Counted from the stretch's first letter, positions 52,842 through 62,238 are shown. The stretch: DNA of 64,000 nt from Sediminibacterium sp. (GCA_016786865.1 JAEUVE010000011.1:1-64000), one strand, 5' to 3'. A program made the numbers and translations. The notes: generated from the sequence alone by a model not told the origin.

Positions 52842-54695
52842 TTATTTCCGTTTTACGATCGGAAGACTGATGCTGGATTCATTGTTGAATATCCGGATTA
52901 TGGCTTTCTGGAAATCTTTCTCTGTGGCTTTATAAATGTCTGTGAATTTCTGGGGGTTCCGGTCTACCAGCGGGAACCAGCTACTCTGTACCTGCACCAT
53001 GATGCGGTGTCCTTTTTTAAAAGTGTGGGCTACATCGGGCAGTTCGTATTTTACCCGGGTAGCTGCATTAGGTACAAATGGTTCGGGTTTTTCGAAGCTG
53101 TTTCTGAACTTACCACGAAATACTTCACCCCTTACGAGCATCTGATAGCCATCCATTAAATAACTGGTTGGCTCTGCATAACTAAACTTATCGGGAAATA
53201 CATCTATGAGCTTTACCACAAAGTCGGCATCCGTAGTCGAAATGCTCACTTTTAAATCGGCAGTTAAAGGTCCGCCCACAGTGATATCCTCGGTAAGAAT
53301 ATCTGATTGATATACCAGTACATCCGGTCTTCTTGCGGCGAAGCGCTGATCATCGGTCATGTATTCCCTGGTTCTGCCTGCATGTACATCTTCTGTATAG
53401 GGAACCGGTTTTGCTGGGTCGCTTACATATTCCGCAAAAGTTGGCGCTCCGGTTTTAGCCGGGGTAAACGACAGTTTTCCATTGGCCTGTAAATAAAGTT
53501 TAGCATTGGTTGTGCCTGCAAGTGGCCAGCTGGCGGATTGGTACCACTGGTTTTCTCCGGTAAAGAAAATATTGGCTTCATTGATTTTTTCTACACTTCC
53601 CTTACCTTTTAAATAGTAGTTAAAGAAGGGGACCTCTATGTTGTTGGAATACCATTCTGCAGTATTGCTGCCGAACTGTACATTTCCCAGATTTTTCCCA
53701 TTACCGCTGGCCCATTGTCCGTGGTACCAGGGACCCATCACAATTTTGTTGTTGTTCCTGTTTTTGCTTTCTATGGATTTATACATCTGCCAGGCACCAA
53801 AACAGTCCTCTGCATCAAATAATCCACCCACTACCAAAGTGGCAATATCCGGAGAAATATGTTGTACAAAGTTTCTGGGGTTTCTGGCTTTCCACCAGTC
53901 GTCGTAGTTGGGATGGCTCATCAGGTCTTTCCAGAACGCAATACTGTCTCCCATGAATTCAGTGAGTTTGGATAAGCTTCCGCTGCGCAGAAAAAATGCA
54001 TAATTGTCTTTTGTAGGAAAATCAAACCCTTTGGGTCCTACAGTAGTAGGTACGGGTCTTGGTTTTCCGAATCCGCTGTAAAAGTTGAAAGCATCCATTT
54101 GCATGAAAGCGCCATTGTGGTGAAAATCATCGCCAATGAACCAATCTGTAACCGGAGCCTGTGGGCTCACTGCTTTTAAAGCCGGATGATTACTTAATGC
54201 GGCCATGGTAGAGTAGAAGCCGGGATACGAAATTCCGAACACACCCACTTTGCCATTGTTTCCCTGTATGTTTTTCACCAGCCAGTCGATGGTGTCGTAG
54301 GTGTCTGAGGATTCATCAATATCTGTATTTGTTTTTTTAGCCGGATTATAAGGCCGTACATCCATGAATACTCCTTCACTCATCCATCTTCCTCTAACAT
54401 CCTGTGTTACAATAATGTAATTTTCTTTCAGATACTCCCGCATATGCCCGCGCTGAAAATTTTTCAGCTTATCGGCTCCATATGGCGCACAGGAATAGGG
54501 GGTTCTGGTGAGCAGGATCGGATGCTGCTCTGCATTGTTCCTCGGAATGTACAGGGAGGTAAAAAGCTTTACCCCGTCTCGCATGGGTATTAAAACTTCT
54601 TTTTTGGTGTAATTAGCTGCCAGCCAGGCCGAATCAAATTCCTGCACCATGGCGAATATGGGCAGCAGGAAACTCATCAGGAATATTTTTCTCAT
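52842..54695 (-). CDS. CocE/NonD-type alpha/beta hydrolase (X-Pro dipeptidyl-peptidase S15 family)
   Basis: A 617-residue secreted hydrolase. A signal-like N-terminus (MRKIFLMSFLLPIFAM) precedes VLIPMRDGVKLFTSLYIPR, and VTQDVRGRWMSEGVF leads to the nucleophile elbow G154-I-S156-Y-P-G, typical of the S15/CocE group. The C-terminal jellyroll domain includes GHRIMVQVQSSWFPLVDRNPQ. Relatives hydrolyse X-Pro peptides, glutaryl-7-ACA or esters, so the substrate is uncertain; many Bacteroidota copies act on acylated peptides or antibiotics. It stands alone, divergent from the sterol-desaturase gene. Confidence 0.87.
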   Translation of the reverse strand: MRKIFLMSFLLPIFAMVQEFDSAWLAANYTKKEVLIPMRDGVKLFTSLYIPRNNAEQHPILLTRTPYSCAPYGADKLKNFQRGHMREYLKENYIIVTQDVRGRWMSEGVFMDVRPYNPAKKTNTDIDESSDTYDTIDWLVKNIQGNNGKVGVFGISYPGFYSTMAALSNHPALKAVSPQAPVTDWFIGDDFHHNGAFMQMDAFNFYSGFGKPRPVPTTVGPKGFDFPTKDNYAFFLRSGSLSKLTEFMGDSIAFWKDLMSHPNYDDWWKARNPRNFVQHISPDIATLVVGGLFDAEDCFGAWQMYKSIESKNRNNNKIVMGPWYHGQWASGNGKNLGNVQFGSNTAEWYSNNIEVPFFNYYLKGKGSVEKINEANIFFTGENQWYQSASWPLAGTTNAKLYLQANGKLSFTPAKTGAPTFAEYVSDPAKPVPYTEDVHAGRTREYMTDDQRFAARRPDVLVYQSDILTEDITVGGPLTADLKVSISTTDADFVVKLIDVFPDKFSYAEPTSYLMDGYQMLVRGEVFRGKFRNSFEKPEPFVPNAATRVKYELPDVAHTFKKGHRIMVQVQSSWFPLVDRNPQKFTDIYKATEKDFQKAIIRIFNNESSISLPIVKRK

Positions 54696-54801
54696 TGTAT
54701 CAGTTTATGCATTCAAGTTAAATCATTCTGTTTTCCCGGCCCAAAAAGATGGATGAATGAAAAATATTAGTCTACTAATTTGGTAGGATAAAAAAATCCC
54801 C

Positions 54802-54809
54802 TATTTTTG
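54802..54809 (+). promoter_or_regulatory. Candidate -7 promoter box (TATTTTTG) before the sterol-desaturase gene
   Basis: A TAnnTTTG match ending 5 bp before the ATG, which implies a leaderless transcript, as also suggested for the tolC gene at 24043. Confidence 0.4.
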
Positions 54810-54814
54810 ATCTC

Positions 54815-56026
54815 ATGAAACTCAACTTCATCGCACTGGCGGTTCCGCTTTTCATTTTCTTCATGCTCCTGGAATACTGGGTGAGTGTTAAGAAAGGGAA
54901 GGTGGTATACCATTTCAATGAAGCGGTGGCCAACCTCAATGTGGGCATCGGAGAACGCTTATCGGATCTGCTCACCACCGGCGCCTTCTTTTATGTATTC
55001 AGTTGGGTACATCATCATTTTGCTTTGTTCACGATTCCTGCTTCTCTGTTTACCTGGGTTCTGTTGTTTTTGCTGACCGATCTGATCTGGTATTGGTATC
55101 ACCGGTTTGGCCATGAAGTAAACCTGTTTTGGAGTGTGCATGTAGTACATCACCAGAGCGAAGATTTTAACTTCACCGTTTCTGCCAGAATTACCGTATT
55201 TCAGGCTGTGGCCCGTGGCCTGTTCTGGTCGGTATTGCCCCTGATTGGCTTTGATCCTGCTATGATTACGATACTTCTGCTGATTCATGGTGCCTATCCA
55301 TTCTTTACACATACGCAATTGATCGGAAAGCTTGGCTGGCTGGAATACATCCTGGTAACGCCTTCTCATCACCGGGTTCACCACAGCAGCAATCCGGCGT
55401 ATCTCGATAAAAACTATGGAGATGTACTGATCATCTGGGATAAAATTTTCGGAACTTTTAAAGAGGAGCAGGAGGAACCGGTCTACGGTCTTACCACCCC
55501 GTTGAAGAGTTATAGTTTTCTTTGGCAACATGCTCATTTTATATTGGAGATGATGGTGGCTTTTAGAAGCGCTCAAGGACTTCGCAATAAACTTCGCGTA
55601 CTGTTTGGAAAGCCGGATGATATTGATCCCAGAATAAGGCCTTATCTCGAAAGAAAGCTCCTGAACAGGAACGAACAGGTTGAGCAAAAGCTTTGGCTGC
55701 AGCAGTTTATTTTTTTGCAGACCCTGTTTACACTTTCATTGTTATTCATCATTATTCTGTTGGAATGGTATTTTAAACCCGTTCAACTGTTGATTGCTGC
55801 GCTGTTTATTGTGTTCAGTGTAATCAGCACAGGTGCCATGCTGGAACAAAAACGCTGGGTGTTTTATCCGGACTTTGCACGCCTGGGTTTAGCGGGTATT
55901 TTTCTGTTCAGCTTCATCCCATCTGTATACCTGCTTGTAACAGTTCTGCTGTCGCTTGCGGTGATACTGGCTTTTTATAAAACCATTCAGCACCGATACG
56001 TATCGCTTTTGTATACGTATGGCTGA
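54815..56026 (+). CDS. Sterol desaturase / fatty-acid hydroxylase family protein
   Basis: A 403-residue membrane protein with N-terminal helices, then the di-iron histidine motifs: HRFGHEVNLFWSVHVVHHQSEDFN (HxxxH and HxxHH) and HHRVHHSSNP. This fold hydroxylates or desaturates lipids; close homologues resemble alkylglycerol monooxygenases. After residue 285 come four more hydrophobic helices. Substrate is unknown. Ends 9 bp before the tRNA-Cys gene. Confidence 0.87.
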   Translation: MKLNFIALAVPLFIFFMLLEYWVSVKKGKVVYHFNEAVANLNVGIGERLSDLLTTGAFFYVFSWVHHHFALFTIPASLFTWVLLFLLTDLIWYWYHRFGHEVNLFWSVHVVHHQSEDFNFTVSARITVFQAVARGLFWSVLPLIGFDPAMITILLLIHGAYPFFTHTQLIGKLGWLEYILVTPSHHRVHHSSNPAYLDKNYGDVLIIWDKIFGTFKEEQEEPVYGLTTPLKSYSFLWQHAHFILEMMVAFRSAQGLRNKLRVLFGKPDDIDPRIRPYLERKLLNRNEQVEQKLWLQQFIFLQTLFTLSLLFIIILLEWYFKPVQLLIAALFIVFSVISTGAMLEQKRWVFYPDFARLGLAGIFLFSFIPSVYLLVTVLLSLAVILAFYKTIQHRYVSLLYTYG

Positions 56027-56035
56027 TAAAATATA

Positions 56036-56106
56036 GTCGCGTGGCCGAGTGGCAAGGCAGAGGTCTGCAAAACCTTTAACGACGGTTCGAATCCGTCCGT
56101 GACGTC
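56036..56106 (+). tRNA. tRNA-Cys (anticodon GCA)
   Basis: Cloverleaf: acceptor AGTCGCG with CGTGACG (six pairs including a G-T; the first pair is an A-G mismatch), D-arm GCC/GGC, anticodon stem GAGGT/ACCTT with loop CTGCAAA (GCA), variable TAAC, T-arm GACGG/CCGTC with TTCGAAT. The discriminator is T, as expected for tRNA-Cys; CCA is not encoded. Confidence 0.9.
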
Positions 56107-56131
56107 TGGGGGTCAACAACCAACCTGAACT

Positions 56132-56170
56132 TAAGCTCGCTGTCTGTGGACGGGAGCTTTTGTTTTTGTA
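56132..56170 (+). terminator. Likely terminator after tRNA-Cys
   Basis: AGCTC and GAGCT arms with inner GTC/GAC pairing form a hairpin, followed by TTTTGTTTTTG. It lies about 25 bp past the tRNA. Confidence 0.5.
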
Positions 56171-56198
56171 TATTAGGGGTAACTTGCAGCTTTACTTT

Positions 56199-56654
56199 AT
56201 GAATATGGACATCACCATCAATACGCCAGCACTCCTGTTTCCGGCAATCAGTCTGATTATGCTGGCTTATACCAATCGGTTTCTTGCGCTTTCCAACAGA
56301 GTACGTGCCCTGCACGACCAGTATGAGGGAAAAGGACAGGAAAGAAGCCATATTATACATGGCCAGATCCGTAACCTGCGTTACCGTTTGAAATTGATCA
56401 AGAATATGCAGGCACTCGGTGTAGTTACTTTTCTCAGCAGTATCCTGTGTATGTATTTTATTTATATCCAGTGGATGGAAGTGGCACATTGGATTTTTGC
56501 CTTCAGCCTGGTGATATTTGCAGCATCACTTACCCTTTCCTTATGGGAAATCCAACTTAGCACCAAAGCACTCGAATTACAGTTGAGCGACATCGAAGGC
56601 CTGGAAGATCCTTCTGTTCTCGAATACATTAAGAAGAAATTTGAGAAAGAATAA
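56199..56654 (+). CDS. DUF2721 membrane protein
   Basis: A 151-residue protein with three hydrophobic helices and a polar loop (LSNRVRALHDQYEGKG, IRNLRYRLKLIKNM) typical of DUF2721. TPALLFPAISLIMLAYTNRF is the recognisable start of the family. Function unknown. ATG at 56199 or 56205 both suit the N-terminus; earlier in-frame starts fall within the tRNA terminator. Converges on the ABC exporter gene with 9 bp between the stops. Confidence 0.8.
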   Translation: MNMDITINTPALLFPAISLIMLAYTNRFLALSNRVRALHDQYEGKGQERSHIIHGQIRNLRYRLKLIKNMQALGVVTFLSSILCMYFIYIQWMEVAHWIFAFSLVIFAASLTLSLWEIQLSTKALELQLSDIEGLEDPSVLEYIKKKFEKE

Positions 56655-56663
56655 TCCGGGCGC

Positions 56664-58469
56664 TTAGGCTTTTACCGTGCTTGCTTTTCTTTCTCCAATT
56701 TGCTGACGCCACATAGCATAGTACAAACCTTTTTCCTCCAGCAATTGCTGATGGCTTCCGGTTTCTACTACCTGTCCTTTTTCCAGCACGTAAATCCGGT
56801 CTGCATGCATGATGGTGCTTAACCTGTGTGCAATCATTACCGTAATCTGTTCTTTTTGCGCAGAGATATCGCGGATCGTATTGGTAATCTCTTCCTCGGT
56901 AATGCTGTCGAGTGCGGAAGTGGCTTCATCAAAAATGAGCAGCTGTGGATGCCTGATCAATGCACGTGCAATCGAAATTCTTTGTTTTTCTCCTCCGCTC
57001 AGTTTTAGTCCGCCTTCTCCTATCATGGAATCAATTCCGTTATCTGCCTTAGCCAACAGGGTATCGCAACTTGCTTTTCTTAAAGCAGTGATGATTTCTT
57101 CGTCGCTTGAACCCGGAGATACAAAGAGCAGGTTTTCCCGGATGGTCCCTGCAAAGAGTTGGGTGTCTTGTGTTACAAAACCAATTTGGTTACGCAGTTC
57201 ATCAAAATGAATATCGTTTCCGTTCACTCCATTGTATAAAATGGTTCCATCCTGAGGTCTGTATAAACCCACCAGTAATTTCACCAGTGTACTTTTTCCA
57301 GCACCGGAGGGTCCTACAAATGCCACTGTTTCTCCTTTTTTTGCTTCAAAGGAAATTCCGTCTAAGGCATTGTATTGAGCTGTCTGGTGTTTGAAAATAA
57401 TATTTTGGAAAGCCAGGGTGTTGATCTCGCCAATATGTTTTGGTGATGCGGGTTTGGGCTCTGATGGTTTCATCATCAGGTTGTGAAAATTGTTGAGGGA
57501 TGCTTCCGCTTCGCGATAGGAGAGGATGATGTTCCCGATTTCCTGCAGTGGTCCAAAGATGAAGAAGGAATAGAACGTGAGCGTCATTACTTCACCGGCT
57601 GTGAGTTTCCCGTTAAAAACCAGCCAAAGCAAGGTAAACATAATGATCTGGCGCAGCAGGTTTACAAAAGTGCCCTGTACAAAACTCAGAGATCGGATGC
57701 TCTTCACTTTTCTGAGTTCCAGGCCAAGAATTTTATAAGTGTTTTTGTTGAGCCGGTTGATTTCCTGCTTGGTTAATCCCAGACTTTTGACCAGTTCAAT
57801 ATTACGCAGGCTTTCTGTGGTGGTCCCTGCCAGCGTGGTGGTTTCCTTCACGATCTCTTTCTGAATCCTTTTGATGCGCTTGCTCAAAAAGCTCGTGAGC
57901 AAAGACAGGAATACAATGCCTGCTGCATAGATCGGCATGATGCTCCAGTGCAATCGGAAGGAGTACACAGAAATGAATACAATTCCGACAATGATACTGA
58001 ACAACACATTGATAAATGCAATGATGAATTTTTCTGTATCGGATCGTACTTTGGTAAGTATCGATAAGGTTTCTCCGCTTCGTTGATCCTCAAATTCCTG
58101 ATAAGGCATTTGCATGGAGTGTTCCAGCCCGTCTGTAAAAATCTTGGCTCCGAATTTTTGTACAATCACATTGCTGAAATAATCCTGGAAGGCTTTGGCA
58201 ATTCTGGATACCATTGCCACGCTGATCAGGATTCCCAAATAGCCCAAAACGCCCCAGATGAATTCTGATTGTGTCCGTACACCTGTGGCTACAAATTGCT
58301 TATTTTCATCAAAATAGCCTGTATTCAGCGGGTGCATTCCATATTTATCCAGCAGTTTTCCAAAGAAATAGGGGTCCAGCATGGAAAAGGACTGGTTGAT
58401 GGCAGCCAGCGTAAGTGCTAAGACTATCAACCATTTATAGGGCTTCAGGTATTGTAATAGTAGTTTCAT
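56664..58469 (-). CDS. ABC exporter (fused permease and ATPase)
   Basis: A 601-residue half-transporter of the MsbA/multidrug type. Residues 1-310 contain six transmembrane helices (FEDQRSGETLSILTKVRSD is a coupling-helix region). The ATPase domain has Walker A GPSGAGKSTL, signature LSGGEKQRIS, Walker B LLIFDEATSALD and switch AHRLSTI, all intact. It probably exports a lipid or drug-like molecule as a homodimer; substrate unknown. No partner gene is adjacent. Confidence 0.92.
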   Translation of the reverse strand: MKLLLQYLKPYKWLIVLALTLAAINQSFSMLDPYFFGKLLDKYGMHPLNTGYFDENKQFVATGVRTQSEFIWGVLGYLGILISVAMVSRIAKAFQDYFSNVIVQKFGAKIFTDGLEHSMQMPYQEFEDQRSGETLSILTKVRSDTEKFIIAFINVLFSIIVGIVFISVYSFRLHWSIMPIYAAGIVFLSLLTSFLSKRIKRIQKEIVKETTTLAGTTTESLRNIELVKSLGLTKQEINRLNKNTYKILGLELRKVKSIRSLSFVQGTFVNLLRQIIMFTLLWLVFNGKLTAGEVMTLTFYSFFIFGPLQEIGNIILSYREAEASLNNFHNLMMKPSEPKPASPKHIGEINTLAFQNIIFKHQTAQYNALDGISFEAKKGETVAFVGPSGAGKSTLVKLLVGLYRPQDGTILYNGVNGNDIHFDELRNQIGFVTQDTQLFAGTIRENLLFVSPGSSDEEIITALRKASCDTLLAKADNGIDSMIGEGGLKLSGGEKQRISIARALIRHPQLLIFDEATSALDSITEEEITNTIRDISAQKEQITVMIAHRLSTIMHADRIYVLEKGQVVETGSHQQLLEEKGLYYAMWRQQIGERKASTVKA

Positions 58470-58585
58470 AGACCCGTAAAATTAAGGACTAATCCTAAGG
58501 TTTTTCCACCGCTGTTAACAATATGGTCATGATTGGGTGATGTTTTAGCCTCATATCATTTGTAACTTACAAAAACCTTATTTAT

Positions 58586-59059
58586 ATGCGTTGGAGAAAA
58601 TTCAATGGTGAAAGCATCAGTCTTCCCATCAAAGACGCCGTGGAAGCGGCCATTCAGCGGGAAGCGGAAATGGGTACAAAATTAAAAGTTTGCATCGGTA
58701 CAGACAGCCAGGTAAAGGGCGAAGACACCGAATTTGCCACAGTGATTGTTTTCCTGCGGGAACACTGCGGTGGGTTTATGTACATCCACAACGAAAAAAC
58801 CAAACAGCGGTATCACCTCAAGGAAAGAATGCTGCTGGAAGTTGCTAAGAGCATCGAAGTAGCGTATGATCTCTGCGATCTTTTCATTGAGTACAAGGTA
58901 GAAATGGAAGTACATGCAGACATCAATACCAATCCGCAGTTCAGGAGTAACGATGCTTTAAAGGAAGCAATGGGCTATATTCTGGGAATGGGCTTTGCCT
59001 TCAAAGCTAAGCCGGAAGCGTTTGCCAGCAGTTGTTGTGCAGATAAAATGGTCAATTAG
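58586..59059 (+). CDS. DUF458 (YkuK-like, RNase H-fold) protein
   Basis: A 157-residue protein of the DUF458 family, which has an RNase H-like fold. VCIGTDSQVKGEDTEFATVIVF carries the conserved Asp of the first strand, with a second acidic strand VEMEVHADINTNP, and a C-terminal GMGFAFKAKPEAFASSCCADK. Enzymatic activity is not established. It stands alone between two minus-strand genes. Confidence 0.82.
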   Translation: MRWRKFNGESISLPIKDAVEAAIQREAEMGTKLKVCIGTDSQVKGEDTEFATVIVFLREHCGGFMYIHNEKTKQRYHLKERMLLEVAKSIEVAYDLCDLFIEYKVEMEVHADINTNPQFRSNDALKEAMGYILGMGFAFKAKPEAFASSCCADKMVN

Positions 59060-59068
59060 ATTGTTCCA

Positions 59069-60100
59069 TTAATTTTGCGGAAGCGTTCCTTCCAGTAATG
59101 CACGCACGGATGCTGCGAGCAATTGATGTTTCGTCGCCTCAAACTGCGCTGCTTTTTCGACTGGTATCCGCATTTTGAATTTCTTTCCCTCTGCCAGTTG
59201 TTTGTCGAATCCCGGATTCCATTTATTGAATTGCGCAATATTCATGAGCAATCCATTACACAGAATCACCGAATTGTATCTTCCGCCGATTTCTATTAAA
59301 ATCGTTCCTGCTTCTTCTTCCGGAGTCAGATTGCTTTGTGTTGCCGGTATATTGCTTTTTTGTTCGGCAACCTCCGCTGCAGTCATGGTGGTCCATCCGC
59401 CACCGCCTTCCATCACATAGTGTGTTCCAATGAATTTCTTTACGTGATTGCGGGTTTCCTCGGGCAGAAAGTACTGGAGATCCCAGAAATCCTTACTGCG
59501 GGCTTTCTTCATGGCCTGCCTAACCCTGCCCGGACCGCCGTTGTATGCTGCTACTACCAACAGCCAGTCGTTGAACTCTGCATACAGTTCTTTCATCAGT
59601 CTTGCTGCTACATGGGTACTTTTGTGGTAGTCGGTACGCTCGTCCCGATTGGCATTTACCGTTAGGCCAAACCTTCTGGCCTCATAAGGCATAATTTGCC
59701 AGGGGCCTACTGCGCCCGCCCAGGATACCAGTCCGGAGCTGAGGTGGCTTTCGATCACGCTTAAATATTTCATTTCTTTGGGCAGACCATATTGAGAAAG
59801 AATCTGATCGAACAGATCAAAATAAGGCTTGCCCCAGCTTTTCATTCTATTGAGTTCCTTGCCCTGTTTGCGAATGTATTCCTGTACAAAAGAAACTGCC
59901 CGGGGGTTGAGCTGTGCTGCATAGGGTTGTGAAGCATCAAACCTGTGTTTGAATAAGGTCTTGAATCCATATTTATCGGTAGTACTGTCTTTGGTTGTTT
60001 GGGCAATAAGGATACCGGGAGCAATGCTGAGGCATACTGCCACAATGCATGCTACAACAGGTAATTGTTGTAATTGAATATGCCTGAAACCAATTTGCAT
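59069..60100 (-). CDS. Lytic transglycosylase (SLT domain, MltD-like)
   Basis: A 343-residue exported murein hydrolase. After an N-terminal signal (PVVACIVAVCLSIAPGILIAQ) comes the goose-lysozyme-like SLT domain: YLSVIESHLSS with the catalytic Glu, GAVGPWQIMPYEARRFGL, DYHKSTHVAARLMKELY, VVAAYNGGPGRV. From about residue 270 a LysM-like segment (NSVILCNGLLMNIAQFNKWNPG) is visible but weak. It cleaves glycan strands to 1,6-anhydromuropeptides in wall turnover. It starts 5 bp after gatA ends. Confidence 0.9.
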   Translation of the reverse strand: MQIGFRHIQLQQLPVVACIVAVCLSIAPGILIAQTTKDSTTDKYGFKTLFKHRFDASQPYAAQLNPRAVSFVQEYIRKQGKELNRMKSWGKPYFDLFDQILSQYGLPKEMKYLSVIESHLSSGLVSWAGAVGPWQIMPYEARRFGLTVNANRDERTDYHKSTHVAARLMKELYAEFNDWLLVVAAYNGGPGRVRQAMKKARSKDFWDLQYFLPEETRNHVKKFIGTHYVMEGGGGWTTMTAAEVAEQKSNIPATQSNLTPEEEAGTILIEIGGRYNSVILCNGLLMNIAQFNKWNPGFDKQLAEGKKFKMRIPVEKAAQFEATKHQLLAASVRALLEGTLPQN

Positions 60101-60105
60101 AGCAC

Positions 60106-61539
60106 TTATTTAAAGGCCATCAATTGCTGCGAAACCTGCAGCAGGGTAGCCTCATCAAAATGTTTGGTCATAATCTGTAAACCAAAAGGCATGCCATTGG
60201 AATGTGTGAATAAGGGAACGGAAATGGCGGGAATGCCTACCAGGTTCGGATATACGGTATAAATATCGGCAAGAAACATTTCGATGGGATCGTCCGACTT
60301 TTCTCCTATCCTGAATGCAGGAGAGGGAACCGTTGGTGAAATAATGGCATCGTATTGGGCAAATACTGCGTCGGTTTTTTCTTTCAGCAACCGGCGAACC
60401 TGTTGAGCTTTTGTAAAATAAGCATCAAAATAACCCTCACTCAGTACGAATGTTCCAAGTAAAATTCTTCTTTTTACTTCCTCCCCAAATCCCTCGCTTC
60501 TGGAAGCTTTGTATAAGGTAGTGAGATCAATATTTTCCATTGCAGTGCGGCGCCCGTAACGAACTCCGTCGAAGCGGGAGAGGTTGCTGGATGCTTCTGC
60601 TGTAGTGAGTACATAGTAAGTAGGTACAACGTATTCCAACAAATCAAATCCCACCGGCTCCACGGTATAACCGGCTGCTTTTAGCGCTTCAATCTTCGCC
60701 AGAATCTGGTTGCGGATATCGGCATCCAATGCAGGGTGTTCAATGGACTCTTTGAAATAGGCAATGCGGAATTTTTTTTCGGAACCGCTTACTGCCGCTG
60801 TATAAGATTCAACCGGGCGGCTGGACGCCGTGCTGTCGAATGCATCTGGTCCTGCAATGGTTTCCAGTACCAGAGCTGCATCTGCCACGGTATTGGAGAA
60901 GATGCCGATCTGATCGAAGGAAGAGGCATAAGCAATCAACCCGTAACGGGAAATTCTTCCATAGGTGGGTTTAATGCCTACAATGCCTGTAAAGTCTGCA
61001 GGCTGCCTTACAGAGCCTCCTGTATCGCTGCCCAGGCTGACCATGCAAAGACCTGCCTGAACTGCTACTGCAGATCCTCCGGATGAGCCTCCGGATACGC
61101 GCTCTGTATCCCGGGCATTTTTTACCGGCCCATACGAAGAGTTTTCATTGCTGCTGCCCATGGCAAATTCATCGCAGTTCTGGCGGCCAATAATGATGGC
61201 ACCGGCATCGAGTAATTTTTGGGTGGCTGTAGCGTGATAAATGGAAGAAAATCCGGCAAGTATTTTGGAAGCGGCGGTTACCTGGTGGCCCTTATAGCAG
61301 ATAACATCTTTTAGTCCAACCACCACTCCGTGAAGCGGGCCCGTCTTTGCACCATTGCTGCGTTGTGCATCCAGTAAGGTGGCCTGTTCCAGGGCTTCCT
61401 GCTCAAATACTTCTACGTATGCATTCAGGTGTGCCTGTTCCCTGATCCGGTCTATATAAAAACGAACGGCCTCCACACAGGTGGTTTGGCCGTTCTGTAA
61501 TGCGATATGATAGTCTTTGATTGAATGAAACCGAAACAA
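60106..61539 (-). CDS. gatA: Glu/Asp-tRNA amidotransferase subunit A, TTG start
   Basis: The amidase subunit of GatCAB, which converts Glu-tRNA(Gln) or Asp-tRNA(Asn) to Gln/Asn-tRNA. The 477-residue amidase-signature protein has the catalytic Lys in GLKDVICYKGH, the Ser pair in SGGSSGGSAVAV and GSDTGGSVRQPADF, followed by GIKPTYGRISRYG. The frame has no ATG near the N-terminus; an in-frame stop lies just upstream, so TTG at 61539 is the only plausible start. It lies 28 bp after tatA on the same strand. gatB and gatC are not in the window. Confidence 0.93.
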   Translation of the reverse strand: MFRFHSIKDYHIALQNGQTTCVEAVRFYIDRIREQAHLNAYVEVFEQEALEQATLLDAQRSNGAKTGPLHGVVVGLKDVICYKGHQVTAASKILAGFSSIYHATATQKLLDAGAIIIGRQNCDEFAMGSSNENSSYGPVKNARDTERVSGGSSGGSAVAVQAGLCMVSLGSDTGGSVRQPADFTGIVGIKPTYGRISRYGLIAYASSFDQIGIFSNTVADAALVLETIAGPDAFDSTASSRPVESYTAAVSGSEKKFRIAYFKESIEHPALDADIRNQILAKIEALKAAGYTVEPVGFDLLEYVVPTYYVLTTAEASSNLSRFDGVRYGRRTAMENIDLTTLYKASRSEGFGEEVKRRILLGTFVLSEGYFDAYFTKAQQVRRLLKEKTDAVFAQYDAIISPTVPSPAFRIGEKSDDPIEMFLADIYTVYPNLVGIPAISVPLFTHSNGMPFGLQIMTKHFDEATLLQVSQQLMAFK

Positions 61540-61567
61540 AGGCCTTTACTTTTTTGAGAGATGATGA

Positions 61568-61756
61568 TTAAGCAGGAGTGTTGTCTTTTTCCTTGATTCC
61601 TTCTTCGAGTTCTTTCTTTACGTTGTTTTTGGCATCGTTGAATTCACGGATACCCTTACCGAGACCTCTCATGAACTCTGGAATTTTTCTGCCACCAAAT
61701 AATACCAGGACTACTACACCGATGATCAGTAACTCCTGAAAGCCTAAATTGCCCAT
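61568..61756 (-). CDS. tatA: Twin-arginine translocase subunit TatA
   Basis: A 62-residue protein with a single N-terminal membrane helix ([22 protein letters not shown]), the FG motif at the helix end, and an amphipathic charged helix then acidic tail, as in TatA/TatE. It forms the pore-like component for folded-protein export. The DUF1501 protein in this window carries a twin-arginine signal. tatC is not seen here. A TAACTTTA near-match to the -7 box lies 20 bp upstream. Confidence 0.93.
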   Translation of the reverse strand: MGNLGFQELLIIGVVVLVLFGGRKIPEFMRGLGKGIREFNDAKNNVKKELEEGIKEKDNTPA

Positions 61757-61834
61757 TTTGATTGATTTAAGGTTGTAAAGTTAATATAAAACACGTGCCT
61801 TACAATTAAATAATGTTAAATCGGCCGCCGTAAA

Positions 61835-61873
61835 TAAAAAAGCGCCCTGGTGTGCACCCAGGACGCTTTTTTT
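61835..61873 (-). terminator. Terminator after rplS
   Basis: AGCG-CCTGG and CCAGG-CGCT arms form a stem with one mismatch, flanked by A-run and T-run, so it can act on either strand. It lies 15 bp past the rplS stop. Confidence 0.7.
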
Positions 61874-61887
61874 GAATATGATCTGTA

Positions 61888-62238
61888 TTAGAAACGTTTT
61901 TCCTTAATACGTGCGCTCTTACCGCTGCGCTCACGCAGGTAGAACAATTTAGCACGACGAACCTTACCTACTTTATTCAGCACGATAGATTCGATGTTTG
62001 GAGAAAGGATAGGGAACAAACGCTCCACACCTACTCCATCGGAGATTTTACGTACAGTGAAAGTAGCTGTAGCGCCATTTCCCTGTAATTTGATTACATC
62101 TCCACGGAAGCTTTGGATACGCTCCTTACCACCCTCAACGATTTTATAGTTAACAGTGACGTTGTCACCTGCCTTAAACTTAGGATGCTCTTTGCCAGCT
62201 GTTAACTGGGAATGTACAAACTGAACTGCTGCGTTCAT
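61888..62238 (-). CDS. rplS: 50S ribosomal protein L19
   Basis: A 116-residue ribosomal protein at the 30S-50S interface. [53 protein letters not shown] and the basic C-terminus [23 protein letters not shown] are diagnostic. Length is normal. Here it is separate from the usual rpsP-rimM-trmD operon and has its own promoter box and terminator. Confidence 0.97.
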   Translation of the reverse strand: MNAAVQFVHSQLTAGKEHPKFKAGDNVTVNYKIVEGGKERIQSFRGDVIKLQGNGATATFTVRKISDGVGVERLFPILSPNIESIVLNKVGKVRRAKLFYLRERSGKSARIKEKRF

